NCBI RefSeq assembly: GCF_033344935.1 | Contig: NZ_JAWPMM010000001.1 | Span: forward strand, 2,280,001 to 2,344,000 | Direction: 5' to 3' | Length of the DNA: 64,000 nucleotides | Source: Reichenbachiella sp. | GTDB taxonomy: Bacteria; Bacteroidota; Bacteroidia; Cytophagales; Cyclobacteriaceae | The notes under the pieces: model-generated | The model's database searches: none | What the model was told of the DNA's origin: nothing | Seen by the model: the letters and a program-made list of their open reading frames with translations, nothing else | Program-made: the position numbers and the translations under genes | In this document: positions 16,776-25,439 of the stretch, piece by piece | How the letters are laid out: each line of letters opens with the position of its first letter | Numbering within the stretch: position 1 is the first letter of the stretch

Positions 16776-19646
16776 GTGCGCATTATCAAGTACGTAGTCC
16801 CATTTCTTTTTCTCATTTCCTTTAGGTTTTCAGCTTTTGGTCAGGTTCCCGCTCTCGATACGGCTCAAATCCTTCAGCAATTACCTCAAATAGGCGATTC
16901 TTTAGGTTTAAGAGACTCTTTGGCCAACCATCCGGAATACCTGCAACTTATTGCTGATTCTGCTCAGTTTATATTAGGAGCTGATGCTTCAGTTATAGAT
17001 AGTTTGGCCGAAAGTCTTGGGGTAGACCCAGCACTATTGGACAGTTTAACAGAAACCGTGCCTGAAGCCGTAGCACCAAAGCCGAAGGGTGATATTGAAA
17101 CCACAATTGATTACAAAGCGAGAGATTCTATATTCTTTGATTTACAAAATCAAATGATGTACCTGTATGGAGAGTCCGAAATTGACTATGGCGATATTTC
17201 ACTCTCAGCGGAGCGCATTTCACTGGATTGGGTAACTAACTCTATTCAGGCCAACTATATTCTAGATACAGCTGGAAAAAAGGTGGGTAAACCAATATTT
17301 AAAGAGAAGCAGGATGTGTATGAAACCGACGACATCAAGTATAATTTTAAATCGAAGCGTGCACTAATTAATGGTGTGATTACAGAGCAGGATGGTGCTT
17401 TTATGCATGGAGAGAGAGTGAAGAAAAATGAGAAAGACGAGATGTTTATCCGTGGGGCGAAATATACGACCTGCGATCATGCTTACCCACACTATTACAT
17501 AAAATCATCCAAGCTGAAGGTAATTCCAAACAACAAGGTAGTGTCAGGACCATTCAATTTGTATTTTGGAGAAATAGCCACACCTATTGGGTTTCCATTT
17601 GGCATGTTTCCACAACCTAAAGAAAAGGCTTCTGGTATTATTTTTCCCTCTTATGGAGAAGACCAAAATCGAGGATTCTTTTTGAGAAATGGTGGATACT
17701 ATTTCGATATCAATGATTACATGGACTTGAAATTGACCGGAGACATCTTTACCAATGGAAGTTATGGTTTGCAAAGTGTTTCGACCTATAGAAAAAGATA
17801 TGCTTTCTCAGGTAACTTCAATCTACGATACAACAAGACGAATAGTACCCAGTTTGAAGATGAATCGTTTTCAAAGGATTTTTGGTTAAACTGGTCGCAT
17901 AGCCCGCAGTCTGTGGGAACTTCAAGGTTTTCGGCGTCAGTATCAGCGGGTACATCTACCTATTCGGCCAATGCAAACAATGTGGGTTATGATTATCAGC
18001 AAAGTGTGAATGCACAGTTCAACTCGAACATTTCTTATTCAAAGACCTTTCAGGGCACTCCATTCAACTTAAGTGTGAATGCAAGACACAGCCAGAATAT
18101 TAGCACTGAAATCGTGAATGTAACGCTGCCGGAATTGAGTTTTAACATGAATAGAATTTACCCACTTAAAAATGTGGTTAGTTCGAAGAATGGTATTTTG
18201 AGTAAGCTAGGCTTCTCCTATAACCTGGTCGCGAAAAGCGAATTGACCAATGCGGCGGTAGCTAATCCTAGCTTTGATGTAATCAACAGAAACCCATTGG
18301 ATGATAGTGTGATTGGCTTTAGTTCTGATAACCTGGCCACTTTATTTGATAGAGCTAAACTGGGCGCAAGACACACCATTCCCATTGCTACCTCATTTAA
18401 TGTGATGAAATATCTGACCGTCAGTCCGAGTTTTAACTACACCGAAGTTTGGTATCCTAAAGAGCTGCAATACACTTACGATCCTGTAGAGGAGGGGGTG
18501 AGAGTTGATACTTTGAGGCAGTTTTCAAGAGCGGGCTGGTATAGTTCTGGGGCATCAGTGTCCACACGTTTTTATGGGATGTATAATTTCGTCGGAGGCA
18601 AGGTGAAAGCTATCCGACATGTTATTACACCTAGTGTTGGCTTTAGCTATAGTCCAGATTTTGGAGATCCTTCGAAAGGACATTATAGTGAGGTCCAAAT
18701 TGATGAAGATGGCAATACCCGTACCCTTTCTAAATATCAGGGCTTTGCCTACGGCGGACCTTCCCAAGGAGAAAATGCCAGTTTATCCTTCTCTATGAAT
18801 CACAACATTGAGATGAAGGTGAAGACCAAAAATGACTCCATCGATGAATATAAAAAAGTGAAGATATTTGATAACCTATCTATGTCATCTGGCTATAATT
18901 TTCTCGCCGATTCCTTCAACCTAAGTAACATCAACTGGAATGCTCGAACCAGTTTATTTAATAATGTGGTCAGCCTCAATATGAGTGGAACGATAGATCC
19001 CTACGTGTATGTATTGGATAGTATTGGCTCTAATGGCCAGGTTTATCAACGAAGAATCAATCGACTGGCCTGGGATAACGGAGACGGACTGGGAAGGTTA
19101 ACCAGGGGGAATGTAGCCATTGGCCTTAATTTAAAACCGAAAGGCAGTAGCTCGAAAAATAACCAGCAAGGGCAAGGCTCCGGGATGAATCCAGATCATA
19201 TCAACAATTCTGACCCGGATAATCCATTTTTGCCAGGCATGGAGGAAAATCAAATCGCGGGGAATGTAAACCAATTTATTTCTAGGGACCCCAATCAGTA
19301 TGTACCTTTCGATGTTCCCTGGGCACTGAATGTGAACTATGCCTTCAACTACACCAAAAATGGATTTAATGACCCCGTTATCACTCAAACGTTGAACTTT
19401 AACGGAAACCTGAGTATCACAGATAAAACCCGTATTGGGTTTAACTCCGGTTATGATATCAAGAATAAAAAATTCACAGTGACAAGACTGAATATTGGCA
19501 GAGACCTCCATTGCTGGACCCTCAATTTCAACTGGGTGCCATTTGGCCCACGCCAATCTTATTTTGTGGAAATACGTGTAAACTCTCAGTTGCTCAAAGA
19601 TTTGAAACTGGATAAAAAGAGCCGCTCTACGTACACCAGTTTCTAA
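16776..19646 (+). CDS. lptD: LptD-like LPS assembly outer-membrane protein
   Basis: A 956-aa protein starting at a GTG that opens a good signal peptide (MRIIKYVVPFLFLISFRFSA). An OstA/LptA-like beta-jellyroll occupies about residues 105-240 (ETTIDYKARDSIFFD, IYGESEID-like MMYLYGESEIDYGDISLSAE). A long barrel region follows (IFPSYGEDQNRGFFLRNGGY, then repeated F-x-N alternation). The C-terminal part (SYFVEIRVNSQLLKDLKL) is typical of the Bacteroidota putative LPS assembly protein LptD. Residues about 785-830 form an Asn/Gly/Ser-rich loop. It would insert LPS into the outer leaflet with LptE, which is not seen here. It is divergent from the amidase gene. Confidence 0.85.
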   Translation: MRIIKYVVPFLFLISFRFSAFGQVPALDTAQILQQLPQIGDSLGLRDSLANHPEYLQLIADSAQFILGADASVIDSLAESLGVDPALLDSLTETVPEAVAPKPKGDIETTIDYKARDSIFFDLQNQMMYLYGESEIDYGDISLSAERISLDWVTNSIQANYILDTAGKKVGKPIFKEKQDVYETDDIKYNFKSKRALINGVITEQDGAFMHGERVKKNEKDEMFIRGAKYTTCDHAYPHYYIKSSKLKVIPNNKVVSGPFNLYFGEIATPIGFPFGMFPQPKEKASGIIFPSYGEDQNRGFFLRNGGYYFDINDYMDLKLTGDIFTNGSYGLQSVSTYRKRYAFSGNFNLRYNKTNSTQFEDESFSKDFWLNWSHSPQSVGTSRFSASVSAGTSTYSANANNVGYDYQQSVNAQFNSNISYSKTFQGTPFNLSVNARHSQNISTEIVNVTLPELSFNMNRIYPLKNVVSSKNGILSKLGFSYNLVAKSELTNAAVANPSFDVINRNPLDDSVIGFSSDNLATLFDRAKLGARHTIPIATSFNVMKYLTVSPSFNYTEVWYPKELQYTYDPVEEGVRVDTLRQFSRAGWYSSGASVSTRFYGMYNFVGGKVKAIRHVITPSVGFSYSPDFGDPSKGHYSEVQIDEDGNTRTLSKYQGFAYGGPSQGENASLSFSMNHNIEMKVKTKNDSIDEYKKVKIFDNLSMSSGYNFLADSFNLSNINWNARTSLFNNVVSLNMSGTIDPYVYVLDSIGSNGQVYQRRINRLAWDNGDGLGRLTRGNVAIGLNLKPKGSSSKNNQQGQGSGMNPDHINNSDPDNPFLPGMEENQIAGNVNQFISRDPNQYVPFDVPWALNVNYAFNYTKNGFNDPVITQTLNFNGNLSITDKTRIGFNSGYDIKNKKFTVTRLNIGRDLHCWTLNFNWVPFGPRQSYFVEIRVNSQLLKDLKLDKKSRSTYTSF

Positions 19647-19685
19647 GGTCGTTTCGATTTCATTACTTTTATTTCCTCTTTTTTT

Positions 19686-19767
19686 GTCATTTCGACCTCA
19701 AGGGAGAAATCCTATTATGATTTAATCAGATGATTGTAATAAGATTTCTCACTCCGTTCGAAATGAC
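19686..19767. repeat. Dispersed palindromic repeat, GTCATTTCGACC family
   Basis: Imperfect inverted repeat with arms GTCATTTCGACCTCAAGG.. and ..CTCCGTTCGAAATGAC and inner GAGAAATC / GATTTCTC blocks. Of the same general type as the element at 60369-60447. It lies between lptD and the MFS gene. Confidence 0.75.
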
Positions 19768-19809
19768 ACATTTTTTTGATTGTATTCCTATTAGCTTTGC
19801 GTGCCTACT

Positions 19810-20994
19810 ATGAACAACAACAATTCAATTTTTACGCTCCAATTTGGTCTACTTTGTTTAAGTGGATTCCTGTTTTTCGGAAGTTTCAACATGATCATTC
19901 CTGAATTGCCTTCTTATCTGGATAGCTTGGGAGGAGGAGAATATAAAGGCCTCATTATCGCTCTTTTTACGGTCACAGCGGGGTTATCCAGGCCATTCAG
20001 TGGGAAGTTGGCGGATAAAGTTGGACGAATTCCTGTGATGGTGGTTGGGGCTTTGGTGAGTGGTATAGCCGCTTTGATTTACCCTTTTGTAACCGGAATC
20101 ATAGGATTCTTTGCTTTGAGGTTCTTTCATGGATTTTCTACCGGCTTCAAACCCACTGGCACGTCTGCTTATGTGGCGGATATAGTACCAGCTAACAAAA
20201 GGGGAGAGGCCATGGGAATTGTAGGTTTCTTTAGTAGTTTGGGCATGGCGGCAGGACCGGCCATCGGGTCTTTTATTGCGTCTAGCGCAGGGCTGAATGC
20301 TATGTTTTATAGCTCGTCCGCTTTTGCGGTTCTTTCGGTTTTGATTTTAATAGGAATGAAGGAGTCATTGAAGCATAGAGAAAAGCTAACTGTCAGTCAT
20401 TTTTATGTAAAACCTAACGAAGTCTTCGAACCAAATGTGATCTCGCCTTCCTTGATGATGATGCTTTCTGTGTTTTCTTTTGGAGCCATATTAACTGTGA
20501 TTCCAGATTTGAGTGATCAACTAGGATTCCCCAATAGAGGGCTATTTTTTACCTTCTTCACTATTGCTTCTTTATTAGTAAGAATCGTTGCAGGCAAAGC
20601 GTCAGATAAGTACGGTCGTATTCCTGTCTTACGTGTGGGGAGTATGATCTTGTTGGTGGCTATGTTATTGCTGGCCAATACTGATAATCAAACTATGTTT
20701 GTAATCAGTGGAGTGGCCTTTGGTTTGGGTGTAGGCATTTGTTCACCTACCATCTTTGCTTGGACGATCGATTTGAGCAACGAAGCGCATCGTGGACGTG
20801 GCATTGCGACCATGTACATCGCACTAGAAATTGGTATTGGCATGGGTGCTTTCTTGTCTGGCTTGATTTATAACAACGAACTCGCTAATATATCTTTGGT
20901 CTTTTATATTGCTTCGGCTACAGTTTTAATTGGACTCATCTATTTATATTCGAATCCGGTTAAGAAATTGGCGATGGCCAGCAAAGTATCCTAG
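19810..20994 (+). CDS. MFS transporter
   Basis: A 394-aa protein (397 from the GTG at 19801) with about 12 membrane segments. The MFS signature between helices 2 and 3 appears as GKLADKVGRIPVMVVG, repeated in the second half as GKASDKYGRIPVLRVG. FFHGFSTGFKPTGTSAYVAD resembles drug/metabolite efflux MFS proteins. The substrate is unknown. ATG 19810 is preferred because the protein then begins with a short polar Asn-rich N-terminus before helix 1. The YhhN gene starts one base after its stop, so the two are probably cotranscribed. Confidence 0.85.
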   Translation: MNNNNSIFTLQFGLLCLSGFLFFGSFNMIIPELPSYLDSLGGGEYKGLIIALFTVTAGLSRPFSGKLADKVGRIPVMVVGALVSGIAALIYPFVTGIIGFFALRFFHGFSTGFKPTGTSAYVADIVPANKRGEAMGIVGFFSSLGMAAGPAIGSFIASSAGLNAMFYSSSAFAVLSVLILIGMKESLKHREKLTVSHFYVKPNEVFEPNVISPSLMMMLSVFSFGAILTVIPDLSDQLGFPNRGLFFTFFTIASLLVRIVAGKASDKYGRIPVLRVGSMILLVAMLLLANTDNQTMFVISGVAFGLGVGICSPTIFAWTIDLSNEAHRGRGIATMYIALEIGIGMGAFLSGLIYNNELANISLVFYIASATVLIGLIYLYSNPVKKLAMASKVS

Positions 20995-20995
20995 C

Positions 20996-21688
20996 ATGAA
21001 AGACGAAAAAACAGCCCAGATTCTCAAGTATGTGTTTATAGTCATTGCGGTCACTGAGTTACTCAGTCATGCGATGGAGTGGAATTGGCTCAATCAATTC
21101 ACTAAGCCGTTGCTGATGCCTGTGTTGTTGGTTTATTTCCGTAAGGGAATGAAAGGGCCGGTGAACCTGTCTTTTATACTGGGGGTATTTGCCTTGCTTT
21201 TCTCTTGGTTTGGGGATGTAGCACTGATGTATGTACATCAGGCGGATTGGTTCTTTTTGCTTGGGTTAGGAGCTTTCGCTGTGGCACAATCTTTTTACTT
21301 CTTTTCCTTTAAGCACGCGAGATCATCGGAAGAAAAACAAACGCCTTTGCTACAGCACATTTTCAATATTTTTCCATTTGCTGTATTTGCGATTGGATTG
21401 CTTTATACCCTTTGGCCCTTTTTAGATGGGCTGAAACTTCCAGTAACAATCTATGCTACTTTGATCTGTACGATGGCACTAGGCGCTGTCTATAGAAATG
21501 GACGGACCAATACCGAAAGCTTCAATCAAGTAGTCCTCGGAGCGATTCTTTTCATCCTTTCCGATTCCCTCATCGCCATCAATAAATTCTACGCACCGAT
21601 GGAAAATGCTTCCATTTGGATTATGGGCACCTACATTCTCGCCCAATGGAATATTGTGAATGGATTGCAGAAGGATTATAATGGGTGA
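20996..21688 (+). CDS. YhhN/TMEM86-family membrane protein (putative lysoplasmalogenase)
   Basis: A 230-aa protein with about eight membrane helices. The frame stays open upstream to 20930, but ATG 20996, directly after the MFS stop, is the proper start. The family signature is visible: SFILGVFALLFSWFGDVALM near residue 70 with a conserved Asp, and GAILFILSDSLIAINKF near residue 190 with another. Vertebrate TMEM86B hydrolyses lysoplasmalogens; bacterial YhhN activity is less clear. One-base spacing to the MFS gene suggests coupling. The 116-bp downstream gap separates it from a convergent pair. Confidence 0.8.
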   Translation: MKDEKTAQILKYVFIVIAVTELLSHAMEWNWLNQFTKPLLMPVLLVYFRKGMKGPVNLSFILGVFALLFSWFGDVALMYVHQADWFFLLGLGAFAVAQSFYFFSFKHARSSEEKQTPLLQHIFNIFPFAVFAIGLLYTLWPFLDGLKLPVTIYATLICTMALGAVYRNGRTNTESFNQVVLGAILFILSDSLIAINKFYAPMENASIWIMGTYILAQWNIVNGLQKDYNG

Positions 21689-21804
21689 GTGAGGACGGCC
21701 AACTATCATCCGAAATCTGACGTTTTTTCTATAAAATACCGGATTGTACTAGCCTTTGCAAACAGCTCAGCGAGCTTATGGAATGATAGTATTTGTTATG
21801 TGGA

Positions 21805-21987
21805 TTAACTGCCCGAACTACTTGACTGTTGCTTGCGCTCTTCAATATTATCGGTTGTTATTTCCATTCTACTAATTGTTCCACCGTCGTTATCAGGGTT
21901 GTTTTCATAATCGTCAAAGTCTTGTTCATGTTCGCTCTGACTACTTTGTTCTTCCTTGTTCGCTTGTTCTTCTTTGTCTTCAGTCAT
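21805..21987 (-). CDS. Small acidic protein downstream of a membrane protein
   Basis: A 60-aa protein that is almost wholly polar: Glu/Asp/Gln-rich (MTEDKEEQANKEEQSSQSEH, EQDFDDYENNPDNDG) with a Ser-rich end (QQSSSSGS) and no Cys or Trp. It starts inside the stop of the upstream membrane gene (ATGA, 4-bp overlap), which supports real, coupled translation. It is probably disordered. I do not recognise it. It could be a soluble modulator of the membrane protein, but that is inference from the overlap alone. Confidence 0.55.
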   Translation of the reverse strand: MTEDKEEQANKEEQSSQSEHEQDFDDYENNPDNDGGTISRMEITTDNIEERKQQSSSSGS

Positions 21988-22460
21988 AATATTATGGTTA
22001 TAATGAAAATTAAACTTGATAAGTATCCCGTTAGTAATAAAATTAACGAAATTTTTAATTTTAGAGCCCTGCTGTCATTAACAGGAATATTCTTTTCCAT
22101 TGCCTTTTTGAAATCGATTATGCGATGAGAATAGAATTTTTCAGTCGAAATTCTCTCTCGAGCTTCTGAACGCAAGGTTTTTAAATTCGATGGTCGTTTA
22201 TAATTATGAATTTTGATTGACCATCCGATAAAGAATAAAGAACTAAATATGAAGACAATTGAAATTATTAAAAAAACTTTGGGCATACATGAATTAGGTA
22301 AATCTGATAAAATACTTTCTATGTCCTTTAGCTTAAAAAGAAGAGCTGTCAATACTAAAGAAGCTATTGAAAAGTAGATTTGTGCTTTTTTATGCAGTCC
22401 TTCCTCGCGATTAAGTTCATCTCTAAACTGCTTTTCAATATATTCGTATTGTTCTTTCAT
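21984..22460 (-). CDS. Hypothetical membrane protein with N-terminal and C-terminal helices
   Basis: A 158-aa protein: charged N-terminal helix (MKEQYEYIEKQFRDELNREE), membrane segment about 27-44 (IYFSIASLVLTALLF), second membrane segment about 61-83 (VFLIISIVFIFSSLFFIGW), a cytoplasmic helical stretch rich in Arg/Lys (about 88-130), then a C-terminal hydrophobic segment (about 134-157). The layout resembles 2TM sensor/effector modules of the SLATT type, but no motif proves this. It is followed by a 60-aa acidic ORF overlapping by 4 bp. A 500-bp gene-poor, repeat-bearing region lies upstream, so this may be a small accessory insertion. Confidence 0.6.
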   Translation of the reverse strand: MKEQYEYIEKQFRDELNREEGLHKKAQIYFSIASLVLTALLFKLKDIESILSDLPNSCMPKVFLIISIVFIFSSLFFIGWSIKIHNYKRPSNLKTLRSEARERISTEKFYSHRIIDFKKAMEKNIPVNDSRALKLKISLILLLTGYLSSLIFIITIIL

Positions 22461-22904
22461 TATGGATTATTCCACATAACCTAGTGATATCACATTGTAT
22501 GACATTCCATTATAATACATATAATTATACACAAATTTCTCTCAGAAGTGCTGTGGTTAGGTCTGGCTGCTGACAAGACCGGATGACAAGAATAAGAGAA
22601 TAGGAGGAGGATTGCAAGGAACTTTGCATGTTACCGAAAGGGATAGCCACGTCGCATGCTCTCTTTGCCTAAAGTTTGTGAAATTGTCAATGCTTCTCGC
22701 TATGAGGTGGTTTGCGCTTGTGTTATGCCACCTTGCCGCATTTATTGCGTCATCCTTTTAAGCTTCTCTGAAGCCTGGAGAAACATCGTCATCGCCTTTG
22801 CGTGTCAAGGCGATCTGTTGGGGTGAGTGCTGAGGTTATGGGTGCAGTCTGCCAACCGCGAGGGATTACCCGACTAAATCGGGTAATGACGGAGGTTTTT
22901 GACA
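22461..22904. other. Gene-poor region with dispersed repeat material
   Basis: No gene is supported between the membrane gene and the primary sigma factor. The part 22560-22760 includes GGATGACAAG, GGGATAGCCACGTCGC and TTGCGTCATCC, words that look like decayed copies of the dispersed GTCAT...ATGAC repeats. The clear copy is listed separately at 22787-22892. The leftmost 80 bp is AT-rich and should hold the promoter of the membrane gene. Confidence 0.5.
22787..22892. repeat. Dispersed palindromic repeat, CGTCAT-TGTCAAGG family
   Basis: Begins CGTCATCGCCTTTGCG, then TGTCAAGGCGATCTGTTG, and ends in the hairpin ATTACCCGACTAAATCGGGTAAT followed by GACG. The start matches the repeat at 24686 (CGTCATTCCCTTTGCTTGTC, then AAGGGAATCTGT) base for base except in the pair that changes with its complement, so the hairpin arm is conserved by compensation. 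Confidence 0.75.
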
Positions 22905-22936
22905 CAAAAAAACCTCAACTTTCGCTGAGGCTTTCA
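22905..22936 (-). terminator. Terminator of the primary sigma factor gene
   Basis: On the minus strand the sequence reads AAGCCTCAGCGAAAGTTGAG followed by GTTTTTTTGTG: stem CCTCA/TGAGG with a short loop and a T-run, 25 bp after the sigma gene stop. Confidence 0.85.
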
Positions 22937-22960
22937 ATATCCTATTTCTGAAGCCGCTAC

Positions 22961-23833
22961 TTAGCTAGCACAGAATTCTTTCAATCTCTGATTCTTCGAT
23001 GGCTCTCTCAATTTCTGTAGGGCCTTCTCTCTGATCTGTCTTACACGCTCACGAGTTAAGCCCATGATGTCGCCAATCTCCTCTAGGGTGAATGGGTTGT
23101 CAGATCCGATACCGAAGCTCATTCTTACTACTTCTCTTTCTCTAGCCGTAAGCGTAGACAAAGCTCTGATGGTTTCTACTTTCAACGAATCGTTGAATAC
23201 CATCTGTCCATCAGTAGGAACGGTAGTTTTATTTTCTAGTACGTCCAAAAGCGAACCAGACTCGTCTTCTCCGAAAGGAGCGTCCATAGACATTTGCTTC
23301 ACTTCAGCACCTAGTGTGTTTCTCACTTCGCTAGGCTTCATGTCCAGGATATCAGCCAATTCCTCTTCGGTAGGCTCTCTCTCGTACTTTTGCTCTAGTT
23401 CTGCATAAGCTCTTCTGATTTGGTTGATCGCACCAGATTTGTTCATCGGCAATCTTACAATTCTCGACTGCTCAGCTAGTGCTTGCATGATCGACTGACG
23501 AATCCACCATACGGCGTAAGAGATAAACTTAAATCCTTTGGTTTCGTCAAATTTCTTTGCGGCCTTAATCAGACCTAGGTTTCCTTCGTTGATCAAGTCA
23601 TTCAAAGGTAAACTTCTGTTTTGGTACTGCTTGGCAACAGATACCACGAACCTCAAGTTCGCTTTAACTAATTTTTCAAGAGCAAGATCATCTCCTTGTT
23701 TGATTCTTTGTGCTAATTCAACCTCCTCATCAGGAGTAATCATCGGCACACTACTAACTTCAGTAAAATACTTTTCTAAGGTATGACTTTCACGTCTGTT
23801 AGTAATCGATTGTGTGATCTTCAGTTGTCTCAT
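22961..23833 (-). CDS. rpoD: Primary RNA polymerase sigma factor (RpoD/SigA), short Bacteroidota form
   Basis: A 290-aa group 1 sigma-70. Regions 1.2-2 run from about residue 13 (HTLEKYFTEVSSVPMITPDE) through LPLNDLINEGNLGLIKAAKK and FISYAVWWIRQSIMQALAEQ. Region 3 begins SRIVRLPMNKSG. Region 4 ends with TLEEIGDIMGLTRERVRQIR, the -35/-33 binding helix. Region 1.1 is absent, as usual for the Bacteroidota housekeeping sigma, which reads TTTG/TAnnTTTG promoters. A TAAATTTG box lies about 60 bp upstream. It ends at its own terminator. Confidence 0.95.
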   Translation of the reverse strand: MRQLKITQSITNRRESHTLEKYFTEVSSVPMITPDEEVELAQRIKQGDDLALEKLVKANLRFVVSVAKQYQNRSLPLNDLINEGNLGLIKAAKKFDETKGFKFISYAVWWIRQSIMQALAEQSRIVRLPMNKSGAINQIRRAYAELEQKYEREPTEEELADILDMKPSEVRNTLGAEVKQMSMDAPFGEDESGSLLDVLENKTTVPTDGQMVFNDSLKVETIRALSTLTAREREVVRMSFGIGSDNPFTLEEIGDIMGLTRERVRQIREKALQKLREPSKNQRLKEFCAS

Positions 23834-23891
23834 ATGATATTGTTTTCCTTTTTTTAGGGCTCTTTGCCTAGTACTAGTATAAACGAGCCCG

Positions 23892-23899
23892 CAAATTTA
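23892..23899 (-). promoter_or_regulatory. Candidate -7 box for the primary sigma gene
   Basis: The minus strand reads TAAATTTG (TAnnTTTG), 59 bp before the sigma start codon. The -33 TTTG was not found at consensus spacing. Promoter position is plausible, not proven. Confidence 0.45.
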
Positions 23900-24137
23900 A
23901 TATTTTATACGGTTTATTTCTAATAAGAGATTAACTATTCTGACATAATTAACACTCTTTTATAAATAAAGTTCAAACATCAATGGGTGGTCAAAATTCC
24001 TAGGCTTGGTATCAAACTAATAAACATATCGCAAATATCCTACTGAAATTGTATTTTATAAGGATTTTGCTTGTGATTTGGTTGAAAATATGGTAATATA
24101 AGAGTTCGTCTAATTTCAACTTCTAACTAAATCAACC

Positions 24138-24593
24138 ATGGTAATGAACTTTAAAGGCGCTCGTGTAGAGCAGGAGAAAGGGATCAAATATGAGACTATT
24201 GCTGACTACATGGCCAAAGACCTAATCACTTTCAGTCCTGATCAGGAGATCGCAGAAGCGATAGACATTATGCTCAAGAAAAGAATTTCTGGCGGACCAG
24301 TGCTCAATGAAAAGCGCGAATTAGTCGGTATGCTTTCCGAAAAGGACTGTTTGAAAGTACTTGTGCAGTCGTCTTATCACAACATCCCCAGCGGAAAAGG
24401 CAAAGTATCCGATTTCATGTCGAGCAATGTCAAAACGCTTGAAATGGATATGGATGTAGTGGCTTGCGCCAACGAGTTTTTAAATACCTACTTCAGAAGA
24501 TTTCCAGTCACAGAGAATGGTATCCTAAAAGGGCAGATCAGCAGAAGGGATATCATGCGCGCTGCGCAGAAGATTAAGTCTACGACTTGGTAG
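24138..24593 (+). CDS. CBS-domain pair protein
   Basis: A 151-aa stand-alone protein with two CBS motifs: residues about 24-80 (MAKDLITFSPDQEIAEAIDI, RISGGPVLNEKRELVGMLSE) and about 93-145 (MSSNVKTLEMDMDVVACANE, RRFPVTENGILKGQISRRDI). CBS pairs bind adenine nucleotides and act as energy sensors; here no catalytic domain is attached, so the partner is unknown. A second Met (third codon) is an equally good start. It stands alone, with repeats after its stop. Confidence 0.88.
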   Translation: MVMNFKGARVEQEKGIKYETIADYMAKDLITFSPDQEIAEAIDIMLKKRISGGPVLNEKRELVGMLSEKDCLKVLVQSSYHNIPSGKGKVSDFMSSNVKTLEMDMDVVACANEFLNTYFRRFPVTENGILKGQISRRDIMRAAQKIKSTTW

Positions 24594-24597
24594 AAAT

Positions 24598-24655
24598 CCC
24601 CCTAACCCCCCTTTTTTCTAAGGGGGAATTTAGCTCCCTCTTAGAGAAGAGGGCA
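24598..24655. repeat. Two-hairpin C-rich dispersed repeat
   Basis: CCCCC-TTTTTTCTAA-GGGGG (24606-24626) followed by CCCTCTTAGAGAAGAGGG (24636-24653). It begins within 5 bp of the CBS gene stop and may act as a terminator. The ccccctaacccccc...aaggggga wording is of a kind often repeated in Bacteroidota intergenic DNA. Confidence 0.6.
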
Positions 24656-24685
24656 ATGTAATTAAGTTAAGGAGTCAAAAACATC

Positions 24686-24760
24686 CGTCATTCCCTTTGC
24701 TTGTCAAGGGAATCTGTCTGCAAACAACAACAGATGCCCCGGATAAACCGGAGCATGACG
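24686..24760. repeat. Dispersed palindromic repeat, CGTCAT-TGTCAAGG family
   Basis: Outer ends CGTCAT / ATGACG, inner hairpins TTCCCTTTGCTTGTCAAGGGAA and CCCCGGATAAACCGGAG, and CAGATG / ATCTGT words around the centre. Second clear copy of the 22787-22892 family, between the CBS gene and ruvC. Confidence 0.75.
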
Positions 24761-24816
24761 CCTAACTTAATAGCATTGGAGTAGAGGGTTGGGGAGATTG
24801 AGGTGCAGTATTCTCC

Positions 24817-25383
24817 CTACTTCAATCGATCCGGATTATCAGACAAAAATGCCTTCCAGCTTTTGGCTGAAGCCTGTGGCTTGCCGCCTTGATAATGGTG
24901 ACAAAGAGCCACGGCCAAGGCATCCGTTGAATCCAACAACTTCGGTACTTCTTTGAGTTTCAATATCGATTGGAGCATAGCAGCTACTTGCTCTTTGGAA
25001 GCGTTTCCATTGCCTGTGACGGATTGTTTGACCTTTTTAGGCGCGTATTCGGTAATGGGAATATCTCTCATCAGTGCGGCGGCCATAGCCACCCCCTGCG
25101 CTCTTCCAAGTTTGAGCATGGACTGCACATTTTTCCCAAAGAACGGCGCTTCCAACGCCACTTCATCCGGTCCAAATTCATCTATCACATGAGTGACTCT
25201 TTCAAATATTTTCTTGAGCTTGAGTTCGTGTGATTTGTATTTGCTTAGGTGAATGACACCAAGCTGTAGCGTGGTTAATTTGCTTCCTTGAATGAGGATA
25301 ACTCCATAACCCATCACCGTGGTGCCGGGGTCTAGACCTAAAATGATTTTTTCCTTAGTTTTATTCATGGAGTTGGATAGCAT
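24817..25383 (-). CDS. ruvC: Holliday junction endonuclease RuvC
   Basis: A 188-aa RNase H-fold resolvase. Active-site acids are visible: the first Asp in [17 protein letters not shown] (about residue 18), Glu in [11 protein letters not shown] (about 77), and the late Asp pair in [15 protein letters not shown] (about 155-160). RuvC cuts four-way junctions made by RuvAB. ATG at 25368 (residue 6) may be the true start, since the first five residues add nothing to the fold. It is divergent from the flippase-like gene and no ruvA/ruvB is in the window. Confidence 0.93.
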   Translation of the reverse strand: MLSNSMNKTKEKIILGLDPGTTVMGYGVILIQGSKLTTLQLGVIHLSKYKSHELKLKKIFERVTHVIDEFGPDEVALEAPFFGKNVQSMLKLGRAQGVAMAAALMRDIPITEYAPKKVKQSVTGNGNASKEQVAAMLQSILKLKEVPKLLDSTDALAVALCHHYQGGKPQASAKSWKAFLSDNPDRLK

Positions 25384-25439
25384 TGCAAGATAGAAAGATT
25401 ACCTTTTATGAAAAGTGCCAAGGAGTGTTATATTGAGAA

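Noticed and set aside
19131-19556. 141-aa minus-strand frame inside lptD
   Set aside because: Antisense shadow in the C-terminal barrel region.
22560-22760. Possible degraded gene or rRNA-like fragment in the 500-bp gap
   Set aside because: No continuous frame or RNA core; the words recall decayed palindromic repeats.
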